A DNA stretch of 64,000 bases. It comes from Microbacterium yannicii (GTDB lineage: Bacteria > Actinomycetota > Actinomycetes > Actinomycetales > Microbacteriaceae). The DNA lies in contig NZ_JAMXMB010000025.1 of NCBI RefSeq assembly GCF_024055635.1, forward strand, positions 62,001 to 126,000. Reading direction: 5' to 3'. How positions within the stretch are numbered: the stretch's first letter is position 1; the number at the start of each line of letters is the position of its first letter. The translations under genes and the position numbers were made by a program. Shown here in pieces: positions 8,217 through 16,179 of the stretch. Under the pieces are notes generated by a model. That model saw only the letters and a list, made by a program, of their open reading frames with translations, had not been told where the DNA came from and did not search any database.

Positions 8217-8585
8217 TCAGGTGAGCTGAACGGTCCAGATCACCTGCATGCGCCAGATCATCACCGCGATCGACAAGGCCGCGATCCCCATGATCACCGT
8301 GCTCCAGCGGCTGCGTTCCAGCAGGGCCCACGCGACTGCTCCGACGGGCAGCAGCACGGCGGACACGAGGTAGACCCAGAACTCCAGGAGGCTCCCCGAC
8401 GGCGGGTTGCCGGCGAAGGGCGCGACGATCGCGATGACGACCTGCGCGAGCAGCAGCAGCTCGACCAGCGCGAGTGCGCCGACCGTCCAGTCGCTCGGCC
8501 GACGCCCGGCAAGTCCGGCGATGAGGCAGAACAGCCCCGCCGCGACGGCGACGACGACCTGGACGATCGTGAACCACAGGATCAC
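8217..8585 (-). CDS. Conserved small membrane protein coupled to truB
   Basis: This 122-residue protein has four predicted helices: LWFTIVQVVVAVAAGLFCLI, GALALVELLLLAQVVIAIVA, FWVYLVSAVLLPVGAVAWALL and VIMGIAALSIAVMIW. Its GTG start overlaps the truB stop (GTGA). The 119 nt between it and the next gene hold only a C-rich stretch with short direct repeats (CGGACCCGGACCCGG) and no recognisable signal. The function is unknown. Confidence 0.75.
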   Translation of the reverse strand: MILWFTIVQVVVAVAAGLFCLIAGLAGRRPSDWTVGALALVELLLLAQVVIAIVAPFAGNPPSGSLLEFWVYLVSAVLLPVGAVAWALLERSRWSTVIMGIAALSIAVMIWRMQVIWTVQLT

Positions 8586-9544
8586 CGCGCGGCATCCTCG
8601 GGCATATTCATCGTGCTCTTGACGTCGTCCCCCCGCCGGTCGACGATCCCGACGAGCCGACCGTCGGGGTCGATCGCCGCCGCCGGCGCCGTGGAGATGC
8701 GACCGGCGGCTCCGAGCAGCCGCTTGCCGTGGCGCAGGTCCCGCGCTTCGTCGGCGGTCACCTCCACGCGGCCCAGCACAGCACTGGCCGCCGTTGCGGG
8801 GTCCACCATCGTCGCGGCGGCGAGGTCCTCGACGCCGGGCGCACCGGCGACATCGAAGGGGCCGATGCGGGTGCGCCGCAGCGCCGTGAGGTGTCCCCCG
8901 ACACCGAGGGCTGCGCCGAGGTCACGGGCGAGAGAGCGGATGTAGGTGCCGCTCGAGCAGTCGACCACGACATCGAGATCGATGACGCCCGGCGGAACGG
9001 GTCCGGCGGACCCCGCCGCACCCGCGGCGATGTCGCTCACGCCGGGATCCGCCATCGCGGAGCCGGAAGGGCGCCGTTCCGCGAGCACCTCGAACCGCGA
9101 CACCGTGACCTCGCGGGCCTTCAGCTGCACGTCCTCCCCCGCCCGCGCCAGGTCGTACGCGCGGCGCCCGTCGACCTTGATCGCGGAGTAGGTGCTGGGC
9201 ACCTGCGAGATGCGTCCGGTCAGCACCGCGATGCCGGCAGCGATCGCGTCGGACTCGAGGAACGAGGCATCGGTCGCCCCTGTCTCCTGGCCGTCGGCGT
9301 CGTCGGTGTCGGTCGCGACGCCGAGTCGGATCGTCGCCTCGTAGGTCTTGTCGAGCCCGACGATGAAGGTGAGCAGGCGGGTCGCGCCCTCGACGCCGAG
9401 GACGAGCAGCCCGGTGGCCATCGGGTCGAGCGTGCCGGCGTGGCCGATCTTGCGTGTGCCCCGCGCGCGGCGGGCGCGGGCCACGACGTCGTGCGAGGTG
9501 ATGCCGCCGGGCTTGTCGACGAGCAGGATTCCGGACGCCGCCAT
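8582..9544 (-). CDS. truB: tRNA pseudouridine-55 synthase
   Basis: TruB makes pseudouridine at position 55 in the T-loop of tRNAs. The catalytic aspartate lies in the family signature GHAGTLDPMATGLLVLG near residue 40. Further family blocks are KTYEATIRLG, QVPSTYSAIKVDGRRAY and SGTYIRSLARDLG. The protein has 320 residues, which is normal, with an alanine/glycine/proline-rich insert (SGSAMADPGVSDIAAGAAGS) in the middle. The ATG overlaps the stop of the uridine kinase-like gene by one base (TGATG). In relatives truB usually follows rbfA directly; here a kinase gene and the oppositely oriented mutY separate them. Confidence 0.95.
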   Translation of the reverse strand: MAASGILLVDKPGGITSHDVVARARRARGTRKIGHAGTLDPMATGLLVLGVEGATRLLTFIVGLDKTYEATIRLGVATDTDDADGQETGATDASFLESDAIAAGIAVLTGRISQVPSTYSAIKVDGRRAYDLARAGEDVQLKAREVTVSRFEVLAERRPSGSAMADPGVSDIAAGAAGSAGPVPPGVIDLDVVVDCSSGTYIRSLARDLGAALGVGGHLTALRRTRIGPFDVAGAPGVEDLAAATMVDPATAASAVLGRVEVTADEARDLRHGKRLLGAAGRISTAPAAAIDPDGRLVGIVDRRGDDVKSTMNMPEDAAR

Positions 9545-10224
9545 CAGCTGCGCCCCACGATGCGGGGGTGTGCGAGATCGGAGTTGTCGACGATGACGGA
9601 TGCCGCCTCCCGAGGACGAGCCTCGCGCAGGTAGATCTCCTGCCCCTTCCGGTACCGCGCATTCGCCTCGGCCTCGGGATCGGGGTCGGACCCGTCTCGG
9701 AGCGCCAAGCGGGCGTACGACGTCTCGAAAGGCACGTCGAGCCAGACGGACCAGTCCCAGAGGTCCTGCAGCTCGGGCCGGTGCAGGAAGATCCCATCGA
9801 CGACGAGGACCGCGTCCAGCGGTGCGGTCACCCACTGCGACTCGACGGGCGCATCACGGGCGACGTCGAAGGCCGCGAGCTGGAAGCCCGTGGTACCGCC
9901 GGTCTGCGCCCCATCGCGGAAGGGGTCGAGCAGCACGCGCCGGAAGGTCGCGTAGTCGTACGAGTCGCGGTAGAAGCCTTCGGGGCTTCGGCGCCCGCGC
10001 AGGTAGCGCTGCGCACGCGGGCGGTGGAAGCCGTCGATGCTCGCGCGGAAGACGGCATCCCCGGTCTCGGCGAAGACCTCTGCGAGGCCGTCGGCGAACA
10101 CCGTCTTGCCGGCCCCGTCGAGCCCGTCGACCGCGACGACGACGCGCCCGGCGCGGTAGCGCCGACGCACCCTCTCGCGCAGCTCGCGCCACAGCGTCGT
10201 GGTCGGCGTGACGGGAAGGCGCAT
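9544..10224 (-). CDS. Uridine kinase-like P-loop nucleoside kinase
   Basis: The 226-residue protein has a Walker A motif GLDGAGKT near residue 34, followed by SIDGFHRPRAQR and VLVVDGIFLHRPEL, blocks typical of the uridine kinase/phosphoribulokinase-like family. It probably phosphorylates a nucleoside or related small molecule; the substrate cannot be read from the sequence. A TAGGCT hexamer lies 6 nt before the ATG, so the mRNA is probably leaderless and starts an operon with truB, two membrane genes and ribF. Confidence 0.8.
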   Translation of the reverse strand: MRLPVTPTTTLWRELRERVRRRYRAGRVVVAVDGLDGAGKTVFADGLAEVFAETGDAVFRASIDGFHRPRAQRYLRGRRSPEGFYRDSYDYATFRRVLLDPFRDGAQTGGTTGFQLAAFDVARDAPVESQWVTAPLDAVLVVDGIFLHRPELQDLWDWSVWLDVPFETSYARLALRDGSDPDPEAEANARYRKGQEIYLREARPREAASVIVDNSDLAHPRIVGRS

Positions 10225-10230
10225 GCATCC

Positions 10231-10236
10231 AGCCTA
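10231..10236 (-). promoter_or_regulatory. -10-like TAGGCT, 6 nt before the uridine kinase-like gene
   Basis: TAGGCT, then GGATGC, then ATG. This is probably the start of the kinase-truB-ribF transcript as a leaderless mRNA. Confidence 0.6.
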
Positions 10237-10269
10237 GGTGCCGCGACCGCTCGCCCCGCGCCGCGGAGA

Positions 10270-10308
10270 TCTCCCCTTTCGCGCTTCCGTGACGCGCGAA
10301 AGAGGAGA
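10270..10308. repeat. 15-bp inverted repeat between the kinase and mutY
   Basis: TCTCCCCTTTCGCGC at 10270-10284 pairs with GCGCGAAAGAGGAGA at 10294-10308 (one mismatch, 9-nt loop). A 10-bp palindrome GGAGATCTCC overlaps the left arm at 10265-10274. It sits in a divergent promoter region, so it is more likely an operator or a structured element than a terminator. Confidence 0.6.
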
Positions 10309-10331
10309 CTTCCGCACGTACGCTGGAGCGC

Positions 10332-11252
10332 ATGCCCGAGCTCGCGATGCCCTCCGATCTCGCGGAGCCGCCAGGACTGGCGAGCTCGCGCGATCTCGTC
10401 GGTCCGCTCGTGGAGTGGTACCGAGCTAACGCGCGGGACCTGCCGTGGCGGCGGCCCGGGTTCGGGGCCTGGGGCGTGCTGGTCAGCGAGTTCATGCTGC
10501 AGCAGACGCCCGTCGCGCGGGTGATCCCCCACCTCGAGGCATGGCTCGAGCGGTGGCCGACCCCGGCGGACCTGGCGGCCGCGCCGCCCGCCGACGCGGT
10601 CCGTCAGTGGGCGAACCTCGGCTATCCGCGGCGGGCGCTGTGGCTGCATCGCGCCGCCGTGGAGATCCGCGACCGCCACGGCGGGATCGTGCCGAGCGAC
10701 GTCGACGCGCTCCTGGCACTGACCGGCATCGGCGACTACACCGCGCGCGCGGTGGCCGTCTTCGCCTACGGCGACCGGCATCCCGTCGTCGACACGAACA
10801 CGCGACGAGTGCTGGCACGCGCGATCGACGGCAGGGCGCAGCCGGGCCCGCCCTCGCGGAGGGACCTCGAGGCGATGGCGGCGATCCTCCCCCACGACCG
10901 CGAGATGGCCGCCGTGGTGAACGCCGCGGCGATGGAGCTGGGCGCCACCGTGTGCATCGCACGCGTGCCGCGCTGCGACGCATGCCCGCTGCGCGGCCGC
11001 TGCGCCTGGCGGGCGGCCGGGTATCCCGACACCGGTGACGACCGCCGCAAGCAGGCGCGCTACGAGGGCAGCGACCGGCAGGCGCGGGGCGCGGTGCTGA
11101 AGACGCTGCGGGATGCCGCGACCCACGCCCTGCCCCTGGCCGAGGTCGTCGCCGATTGGCCCGACGCCCTCCAGCGCGACCGCGCCATCGACTCGCTGAT
11201 CGCCGACGGGCTGGTCGAAGTCTCGGACGGACTCCTGCACCTGCCGCTCTGA
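10332..11252 (+). CDS. mutY: A/G-specific adenine DNA glycosylase, without the C-terminal MutT-like domain
   Basis: MutY removes adenine mispaired with 8-oxoguanine. Seen here are the catalytic glutamate in SEFMLQQTPVARV, the helix-hairpin-helix LLALTGIGDYTARAV followed by the active-site aspartate in VVDTNTRRVLAR, and a 4Fe-4S cluster motif C-x6-C-x2-C-x5-C (CIARVPRCDACPLRGRC). The 306-residue chain stops about 60 residues after the cluster. It therefore lacks the complete MutT-like domain that reads 8-oxoG in the E. coli enzyme (about 350 residues). The tail (ALPLAEVVADWPDALQRDRA) looks like a short winged-helix-type end, as in some actinobacterial enzymes. A TACGCT hexamer lies 7 nt before the ATG. 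Confidence 0.92.
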   Translation: MPELAMPSDLAEPPGLASSRDLVGPLVEWYRANARDLPWRRPGFGAWGVLVSEFMLQQTPVARVIPHLEAWLERWPTPADLAAAPPADAVRQWANLGYPRRALWLHRAAVEIRDRHGGIVPSDVDALLALTGIGDYTARAVAVFAYGDRHPVVDTNTRRVLARAIDGRAQPGPPSRRDLEAMAAILPHDREMAAVVNAAAMELGATVCIARVPRCDACPLRGRCAWRAAGYPDTGDDRRKQARYEGSDRQARGAVLKTLRDAATHALPLAEVVADWPDALQRDRAIDSLIADGLVEVSDGLLHLPL

Positions 11253-11276
11253 GGCGGTCCGCCCCTCAGACGACGA

Positions 11277-11306
11277 ACGCCGCGACTGGCGGACCGGTCG
11301 CGGCGT
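11277..11306. terminator. Bidirectional hairpin between convergent mutY and rbfA
   Basis: ACGCCGCGAC at 11277-11286 pairs perfectly with GTCGCGGCGT at 11297-11306 across a 10-nt loop. It lies in the 72-nt gap between the two 3' ends. There is no T-run on either side, so if it terminates it does so without the classic U-tract. Confidence 0.55.
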
Positions 11307-11324
11307 GTCGATGGGATCGAGGAC

Positions 11325-11759
11325 TCAGTCCTCGTCGTCGAGCTCGCGCGGTTTGACGTAGGGGTCGGCGTCGCCGGCGTAGGTCGCCGACGAGGCGAGA
11401 CCCGCCACGGCGGCATCGCGCTCCTGCGCTTCGCGCAGCAGATCGGCGATGTGCCCCGCGTTCTCGGGGATGGCGTCGGGGATGAACTCGAGCGACGGGG
11501 TGAGGCGCACGTTGAGGTGCTTGCCCACCTCCGAGCGCAGCATCCCGGTCGCCGACTTCAGCGCCGCAGCGGATCCTTCACGCTCCTCGGGCGAACCCAG
11601 CACCGTGTAGAACACCGACGCGTGCTGGAGGTCGCCGGTCACGCGCACATCCGTGATGGTGACGAATCCGAGCCGCGGGTCGCGGAGGCCCTTCTCGAGC
11701 CTCTCCGCGAGGATCACGCGGATTCGATCGCCCAGCCGGGCCTGACGTTCGCTGGCCAT
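11325..11759 (-). CDS. rbfA: 30S ribosome-binding factor A
   Basis: RbfA binds the immature 30S subunit and assists 16S rRNA maturation. The 144-residue protein shows the KH-like fold blocks RLGDRIRVILAERLEKG, DPRLGFVTITDVRVTGDLQ, ASVFYTVLG and RLTPSLEFIPD. The start at 11759 is supported by AAGGAG 6 nt upstream. It follows infB on the same strand with a 64-nt gap, so it belongs to the nusA-ylxR-infB-rbfA transcription unit. Confidence 0.95.
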   Translation of the reverse strand: MASERQARLGDRIRVILAERLEKGLRDPRLGFVTITDVRVTGDLQHASVFYTVLGSPEEREGSAAALKSATGMLRSEVGKHLNVRLTPSLEFIPDAIPENAGHIADLLREAQERDAAVAGLASSATYAGDADPYVKPRELDDED

Positions 11760-11823
11760 GGTTGCTCCTTGAGGAAGTGATTCCGGATGCCTCGAGCGAG
11801 GCATCCGGAATCAGGACGCGGAC

Positions 11824-14658
11824 TCAGCCGCGCGGCTTCTCGATCATCTCGGTGGTCTCGATCTCGTCGCCCACCTGGATGTCGTTGTACTTGCCGAGGC
11901 CGATACCGGCTTCGAAGTCCGTGCGGACCTCGGTGACGTCGTCCTTGAACCGGCGCAGCGACTCGATGGCCAGGCCATCGGCCAGGACCACGCCGTCGCG
12001 GATGACGCGCGCCTTGGCGTTGCGCGTGATCGTGCCCGAGCGGACGATGACACCGGCGATGTTGCCGAACTTCGAGGAGCGGAACACCTCGCGGATCTCG
12101 GCGACACCCGACTGGACCTCTTCGTACTCCGGCTTGAGCAGGCCCTTGAGCGACTGCTCGACGTCGTCGATCGCGTTGTAGATGACCGAGTAGAACCGGA
12201 CATCCACACCCTCACGGGCGGCGCGCTCGCGCGCCTTCGTGTCGGGACGGACGTTGAAGCCGATGACGATCGCGTTGTCGATCGTCGCGAGGTTGATGTC
12301 GGACTCGGTGATCGCACCCACACCGCGGTGGATGATCCGCAGCTGGACGGAGTCGTCCACCTCGATCTTGAGCAGCGATTCCTCGAGCGCCTCGACGGCA
12401 CCCGACACGTCGCCCTTGATGATGAGGTTGAGCGACTCGACCTTGCCCTCTTCGAGAGCGCGGGTGAAGTCCTCGAGCGAGATGCGCTTGCGAGCCTTCG
12501 CCAGCTGGGCGTTGCGCTCGGCCGCCTCACGCTTCTCAGCGATCTGGCGGGCCGTGCGGTCCTCCTCGGTCACGATGAACGTGTCGCCGGCGCGCGGCAC
12601 CGAGTTCAGACCCTGCACCTGCACGGGACGCGACGGGAAGGCCTCCTCGACCGGGTCGCCGTTCTCGTCGGCCATCGCACGCACGCGGCCGTAGGCGGTG
12701 CCGGCGACGATCGCGTCGCCGACGCGCAGCGTTCCGGACTGGATGAGCACCGTGGCGACCGAACCGCGACCCTTGTCGAGCTTCGCTTCGATCGCGACAC
12801 CGCGCGCGTCCTTGTTCGGGTTGGCCGTGAGGTCCAGTCCGGCGTCAGCCGTGAGCAGGACCGCGTCGAGCAGCTCCTGGATGCCGGTGTTCTGGCGAGC
12901 AGAGACATCCACGAACATGACGTCGCCGCCGTACTCCTCGGCCACCAGCCCGTACTCGGTGAGCTGCTGGCGCACCTTGGCCGGGTTGGCGTCGGGCTTG
13001 TCGACCTTGTTCACCGCGACCACGATCGGCACGTTGGCCGCCTGGGCGTGGTTGAGCGCCTCCACCGTCTGCGGCATGATGCCGTCGTCGGCGGCGACCA
13101 CCAGGATCGCGAGGTCGGTCACCTGCGCACCGCGGGCACGCATGGCGGTGAACGCCTCGTGACCCGGGGTGTCGATGAAGGTGATCGCACGCTCGATGCC
13201 GTCGTGCTCGGTCCAGACCTGGTACGCACCGATGTGCTGCGTGATGCCGCCGGCCTCGCCCGCGACCACGTTGGTCTGGCGGATGGCGTCGAGCAGTCGC
13301 GTCTTACCGTGGTCGACGTGACCCATGACGGTCACGACGGGAGGCCGGATCTCGAGGTCTTCCTCGTTCTCCGCCTCCAGCTCGGCCTCGAGGTCGAGAC
13401 CGAAGCCCTCGAGGAGCTCCTTGTCCTCGTCCTCGGGCGAGACCATCTGGATCTTGTAACCGAGCTCGGCGCCGAGCACCTCGAAGGTGGCCTCGTCGAG
13501 CGACTCGGTCGCGGTCGCCATCTCACCCAGGTTGAACAGGATGGTGACGAGCGTGCCGGGCTGCACGGTGTAGCCGCGCAGTGCCTCGAGCTTGTCGGCG
13601 AAGTCGGCGATCGATGCGCCACGGCGCAGGCGGATGATCTCGCCGTTGCCCTTCGAGACGTTGACGCCGCCGACGACCGGCGCCGACCGCATCTCGAATT
13701 CCTGCCGCTTCGCCCGACGCGACTTGCGCTGCTTCGACTTGCCGCCACCCTTGCCGAAGGCGCCGGCGGTGCCACCGCCGGGGCCGCGGCCACGACCGCC
13801 GCCACCGCCGGGACGACCGGCGAAGCCGCCCGCGGGCGCTCCACCGGGAGCACCACCGGGACGCTGGAAGCCACCGCCGCCGGCGCCACCGGGACGACCG
13901 GGGCCGCCGGGACGCTGCTGGAACGGGGCACCGGGACGACCGCCGCCACCGGGGCGACCCGCACCACCCGGACGCGGGGCGCCGGGCCGAGGAGCACCCG
14001 GGCGCGGAGCCTGGGGGCGCGGGATGTTGCCGGGGCTCGGGCGCTGGCCCATGCCCTGGGCCGACGCGAACGGGTTGTTACCCGGACGCGGGCCGGCAGG
14101 ACGCTGGCCCATGCCCTGCGACGACGCGAAGGGGTTGTTGCCGGGACGGGGCGTGCCGCCGGGACGCGGAGCCTGTGATCCCGGGGCCGCCGGGGCCGCA
14201 GGAGCAGCCGGCGTTGCGGCGGCGGGGCCGGGCTTGGGGCCACGGGGAGCGGCGGGCGCCGCGGGAGCCTGTGCCTCCGGCGCCGCGGGAGCGGGCGACG
14301 GCGCGGCAGCCTTGGCAGCGGGAGCGGCCGCGGCGGGCGCGGCAGCGGGTGCCGCGGGGGCGGCCGCAGGGCGCGCCGGACCGGGCTTGACCGCGGGACC
14401 GGGCTTCACGGCGGATGCACCGGGCTTGGCGCCGGCGGCGGGCGACGCCGCTGCGGGCTTCGCCGCGGGGGCCGCGTCAGCCGTCTTGCTCATGCCGTCG
14501 GCTTCGAGTGCAGCGCGGAGCTTCCGCGCTACGGGGGGTTCGATGGTGGACGAGGGGCTCTTGACGTATTCGCCGAGCGCCTTCAGCTTCTCGAGCGCGA
14601 CCTTGCTGTCGACGCCGAGCTCGGAAGCGATCTCGTGCACGCGTGGTTTGGCAGCCAC
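11824..14658 (-). CDS. infB: Translation initiation factor IF-2
   Basis: IF-2 is a GTPase that places initiator tRNA on the 30S subunit. The 944-residue protein begins with the IF2 N-terminal module ([20 protein letters not shown]). A long low-complexity Ala/Pro/Gly/Arg region follows to about residue 330, with near-identical repeats ([18 protein letters not shown] and [18 protein letters not shown]). The catalytic half then shows the G-domain motifs GHVDHGKT (G1), DTPGHEAF (G3) and NKVDKPD (G4), then domains II-IV ending near EMIEKPRG. The order nusA-ylxR-infB-rbfA is conserved. The low-complexity region is typical for actinobacteria but its repeats are prone to length change. Confidence 0.97.
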   Translation of the reverse strand: MAAKPRVHEIASELGVDSKVALEKLKALGEYVKSPSSTIEPPVARKLRAALEADGMSKTADAAPAAKPAAASPAAGAKPGASAVKPGPAVKPGPARPAAAPAAPAAAPAAAAPAAKAAAPSPAPAAPEAQAPAAPAAPRGPKPGPAAATPAAPAAPAAPGSQAPRPGGTPRPGNNPFASSQGMGQRPAGPRPGNNPFASAQGMGQRPSPGNIPRPQAPRPGAPRPGAPRPGGAGRPGGGGRPGAPFQQRPGGPGRPGGAGGGGFQRPGGAPGGAPAGGFAGRPGGGGGRGRGPGGGTAGAFGKGGGKSKQRKSRRAKRQEFEMRSAPVVGGVNVSKGNGEIIRLRRGASIADFADKLEALRGYTVQPGTLVTILFNLGEMATATESLDEATFEVLGAELGYKIQMVSPEDEDKELLEGFGLDLEAELEAENEEDLEIRPPVVTVMGHVDHGKTRLLDAIRQTNVVAGEAGGITQHIGAYQVWTEHDGIERAITFIDTPGHEAFTAMRARGAQVTDLAILVVAADDGIMPQTVEALNHAQAANVPIVVAVNKVDKPDANPAKVRQQLTEYGLVAEEYGGDVMFVDVSARQNTGIQELLDAVLLTADAGLDLTANPNKDARGVAIEAKLDKGRGSVATVLIQSGTLRVGDAIVAGTAYGRVRAMADENGDPVEEAFPSRPVQVQGLNSVPRAGDTFIVTEEDRTARQIAEKREAAERNAQLAKARKRISLEDFTRALEEGKVESLNLIIKGDVSGAVEALEESLLKIEVDDSVQLRIIHRGVGAITESDINLATIDNAIVIGFNVRPDTKARERAAREGVDVRFYSVIYNAIDDVEQSLKGLLKPEYEEVQSGVAEIREVFRSSKFGNIAGVIVRSGTITRNAKARVIRDGVVLADGLAIESLRRFKDDVTEVRTDFEAGIGLGKYNDIQVGDEIETTEMIEKPRG

Positions 14659-14749
14659 AAATTCTCCTGTCTGGGTCCACCCAGACAGGGCAGACCGTTA
14701 ATCGCGGACGGGTCTCATTTCGAGCCGTTCACTTTGTTTCCATAGCCGT

Positions 14750-15004
14750 TCAGCCTTTTGTTCGCTGTAGGTACTGGTCGATGGTCTGCGTGTCAAGCGG
14801 GCCTGACACACGCAATGCTCGTACGAAGGCACGGCGCCGGAGTGCGGCATCCATGCACTCCGGTGTCTCGTGCACCCACGCGCCTCGTCCGGGCATCGAT
14901 GCGCGCTCGTCGAGGACGAGGACGGAATCGATGGACACCACCCTGAGGAGAGTGGACCGGGGAGCACGCGTGCGGCATCCGACGCACGTTCGTACAGGTT
15001 CCAT
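14750..15004 (-). CDS. ylxR: YlxR-family (DUF448) RNA-binding protein
   Basis: This small basic protein of 84 residues has the family signature RTCVGCRTRAPRSTLLRVV at its start and GRGAWVHETPECMDAALRR in the middle, matching the conserved GRGAY/WL block. YlxR proteins lie between nusA and infB in most bacteria and are linked to RNase P and transcription control in Bacillus. The ATG at 15004 begins MEPVRTC; longer extensions upstream are shadow. It is co-transcribed with nusA (73-nt gap). Confidence 0.92.
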   Translation of the reverse strand: MEPVRTCVGCRTRAPRSTLLRVVSIDSVLVLDERASMPGRGAWVHETPECMDAALRRRAFVRALRVSGPLDTQTIDQYLQRTKG

Positions 15005-15077
15005 TCTACACCCCGGGGCCTGATGCCCCGGACCCCCTTCGCCTGCCACCGGGGCGATATGCCCCAGATTCCTCGTC

Positions 15078-16067
15078 TCAGCTCTCCTCGAGGATGCTGT
15101 CGGGCTGGATGTCGATCTTCGCGCCGGTGAGCTTGGCGGCCAGGCGGGCGTTCTGGCCCTCCTTGCCGATCGCCAGCGACAGCTGGTAGTCCGGCACGAG
15201 GGCGCGCACGGCCTTGTTCGAGGCATCCAGGATGAAGCTGGAGGTCACCTTCGCGGGCGACAGCGCGTTCGCGACGAACTTCGCCAGTTCGGGGTCGTAA
15301 TCGACGATGTCGATCTTCTCCCCGCCGAGCTCCTCGGTGACGGCGCGCACGCGCCGGCCGAGCTCGCCGATGCAGGCGCCCTTGGCGTTGATGGACGGGT
15401 CGTTCGCCTTGACGGCGATCTTTGTGCGGTGGCCGGCTTCGCGCGCCAGTGAGACGATCTCGACGAGCCCTGCGGGGATCTCGGGAACCTCGAGCGCGAA
15501 CAGCTTGCGCACGAGACCGGGGTGCGTGCGTGACACCGTGATCTGCGGTCCCTTGGTGCCCTTGGCCACCGACGTCACGTACACGCGCAGGCGGGCGCCG
15601 TGGGCGTAGTCCTCGCTGGGGACCTGCTCCTCGGGGGGCAGGATGGCCTCGACCGAGCCGAGATCCACGTGCACCATGCGGGGGTTCGGGCCCTGCTGCA
15701 CGATGCCGGCGACGATGTCGCCCTCCTTGCCGCGGAACTCCCCCAGCACGGCGTCGTCGGCGATGTCGCGCAGACGCTGGCTGATGACCTGCTTCGCGGC
15801 GAACGCGGCGATGCGGCCGAAGTCCTCCGGCGTCGACTCCTCTTCGCCGATGACCGCGCCTTCGTCGTCGAGGACGGGGATGAACACGGCAACGTGACCG
15901 GTCTTGCGGTCCAGTTCCGAGCGCGCGCCGTCCGGCAGCTCGCCGGTGGGCGAGGTGTGCTTGGCGTAGGCGGTCAGGATCGCCTGTTCGATGATGCGCA
16001 CGAGCTCGTCGAAGGGGATCTCCTTCTCGCGCTCGACAGTTCGCAGCAGTCCGAGATCGATGTCCAC
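15078..16067 (-). CDS. nusA: Transcription termination/antitermination factor NusA
   Basis: NusA binds RNA polymerase and nascent RNA to control pausing, termination and antitermination. The 329-residue protein has the N-terminal polymerase-binding domain (MDIDLGLLRTVEREKEIPFD), an S1 domain (GDIVAGIVQQGPNPRMVHVD) and two KH domains (KGACIGELGRRVRAV; LAIGKEGQNARLAAKLTG). It ends soon after KH2 and lacks the C-terminal acidic repeats of the E. coli protein, as is usual outside Proteobacteria. The start is GTG with GGAGG 5-6 nt upstream. rimP, which normally lies just upstream, is not here. Confidence 0.96.
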   Translation of the reverse strand: MDIDLGLLRTVEREKEIPFDELVRIIEQAILTAYAKHTSPTGELPDGARSELDRKTGHVAVFIPVLDDEGAVIGEEESTPEDFGRIAAFAAKQVISQRLRDIADDAVLGEFRGKEGDIVAGIVQQGPNPRMVHVDLGSVEAILPPEEQVPSEDYAHGARLRVYVTSVAKGTKGPQITVSRTHPGLVRKLFALEVPEIPAGLVEIVSLAREAGHRTKIAVKANDPSINAKGACIGELGRRVRAVTEELGGEKIDIVDYDPELAKFVANALSPAKVTSSFILDASNKAVRALVPDYQLSLAIGKEGQNARLAAKLTGAKIDIQPDSILEES

Positions 16068-16179
16068 AATGGCCTCCGTATTCAGCTCTCACCGGCGCGT
16101 CGACGCACGCCGGAACCCTCCAACATTACCGGATGCCGCGGCCCGCGGTTCCGGACCCGGCGAGGGCCCGCGACCAGTG

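Noticed and set aside
12328..14178. Long plus-strand ORF opposite infB
   Set aside because: It is a shadow of a very GC-rich gene; the minus strand encodes a complete IF-2 with all G-domain motifs, and the ORF has no recognisable domain.
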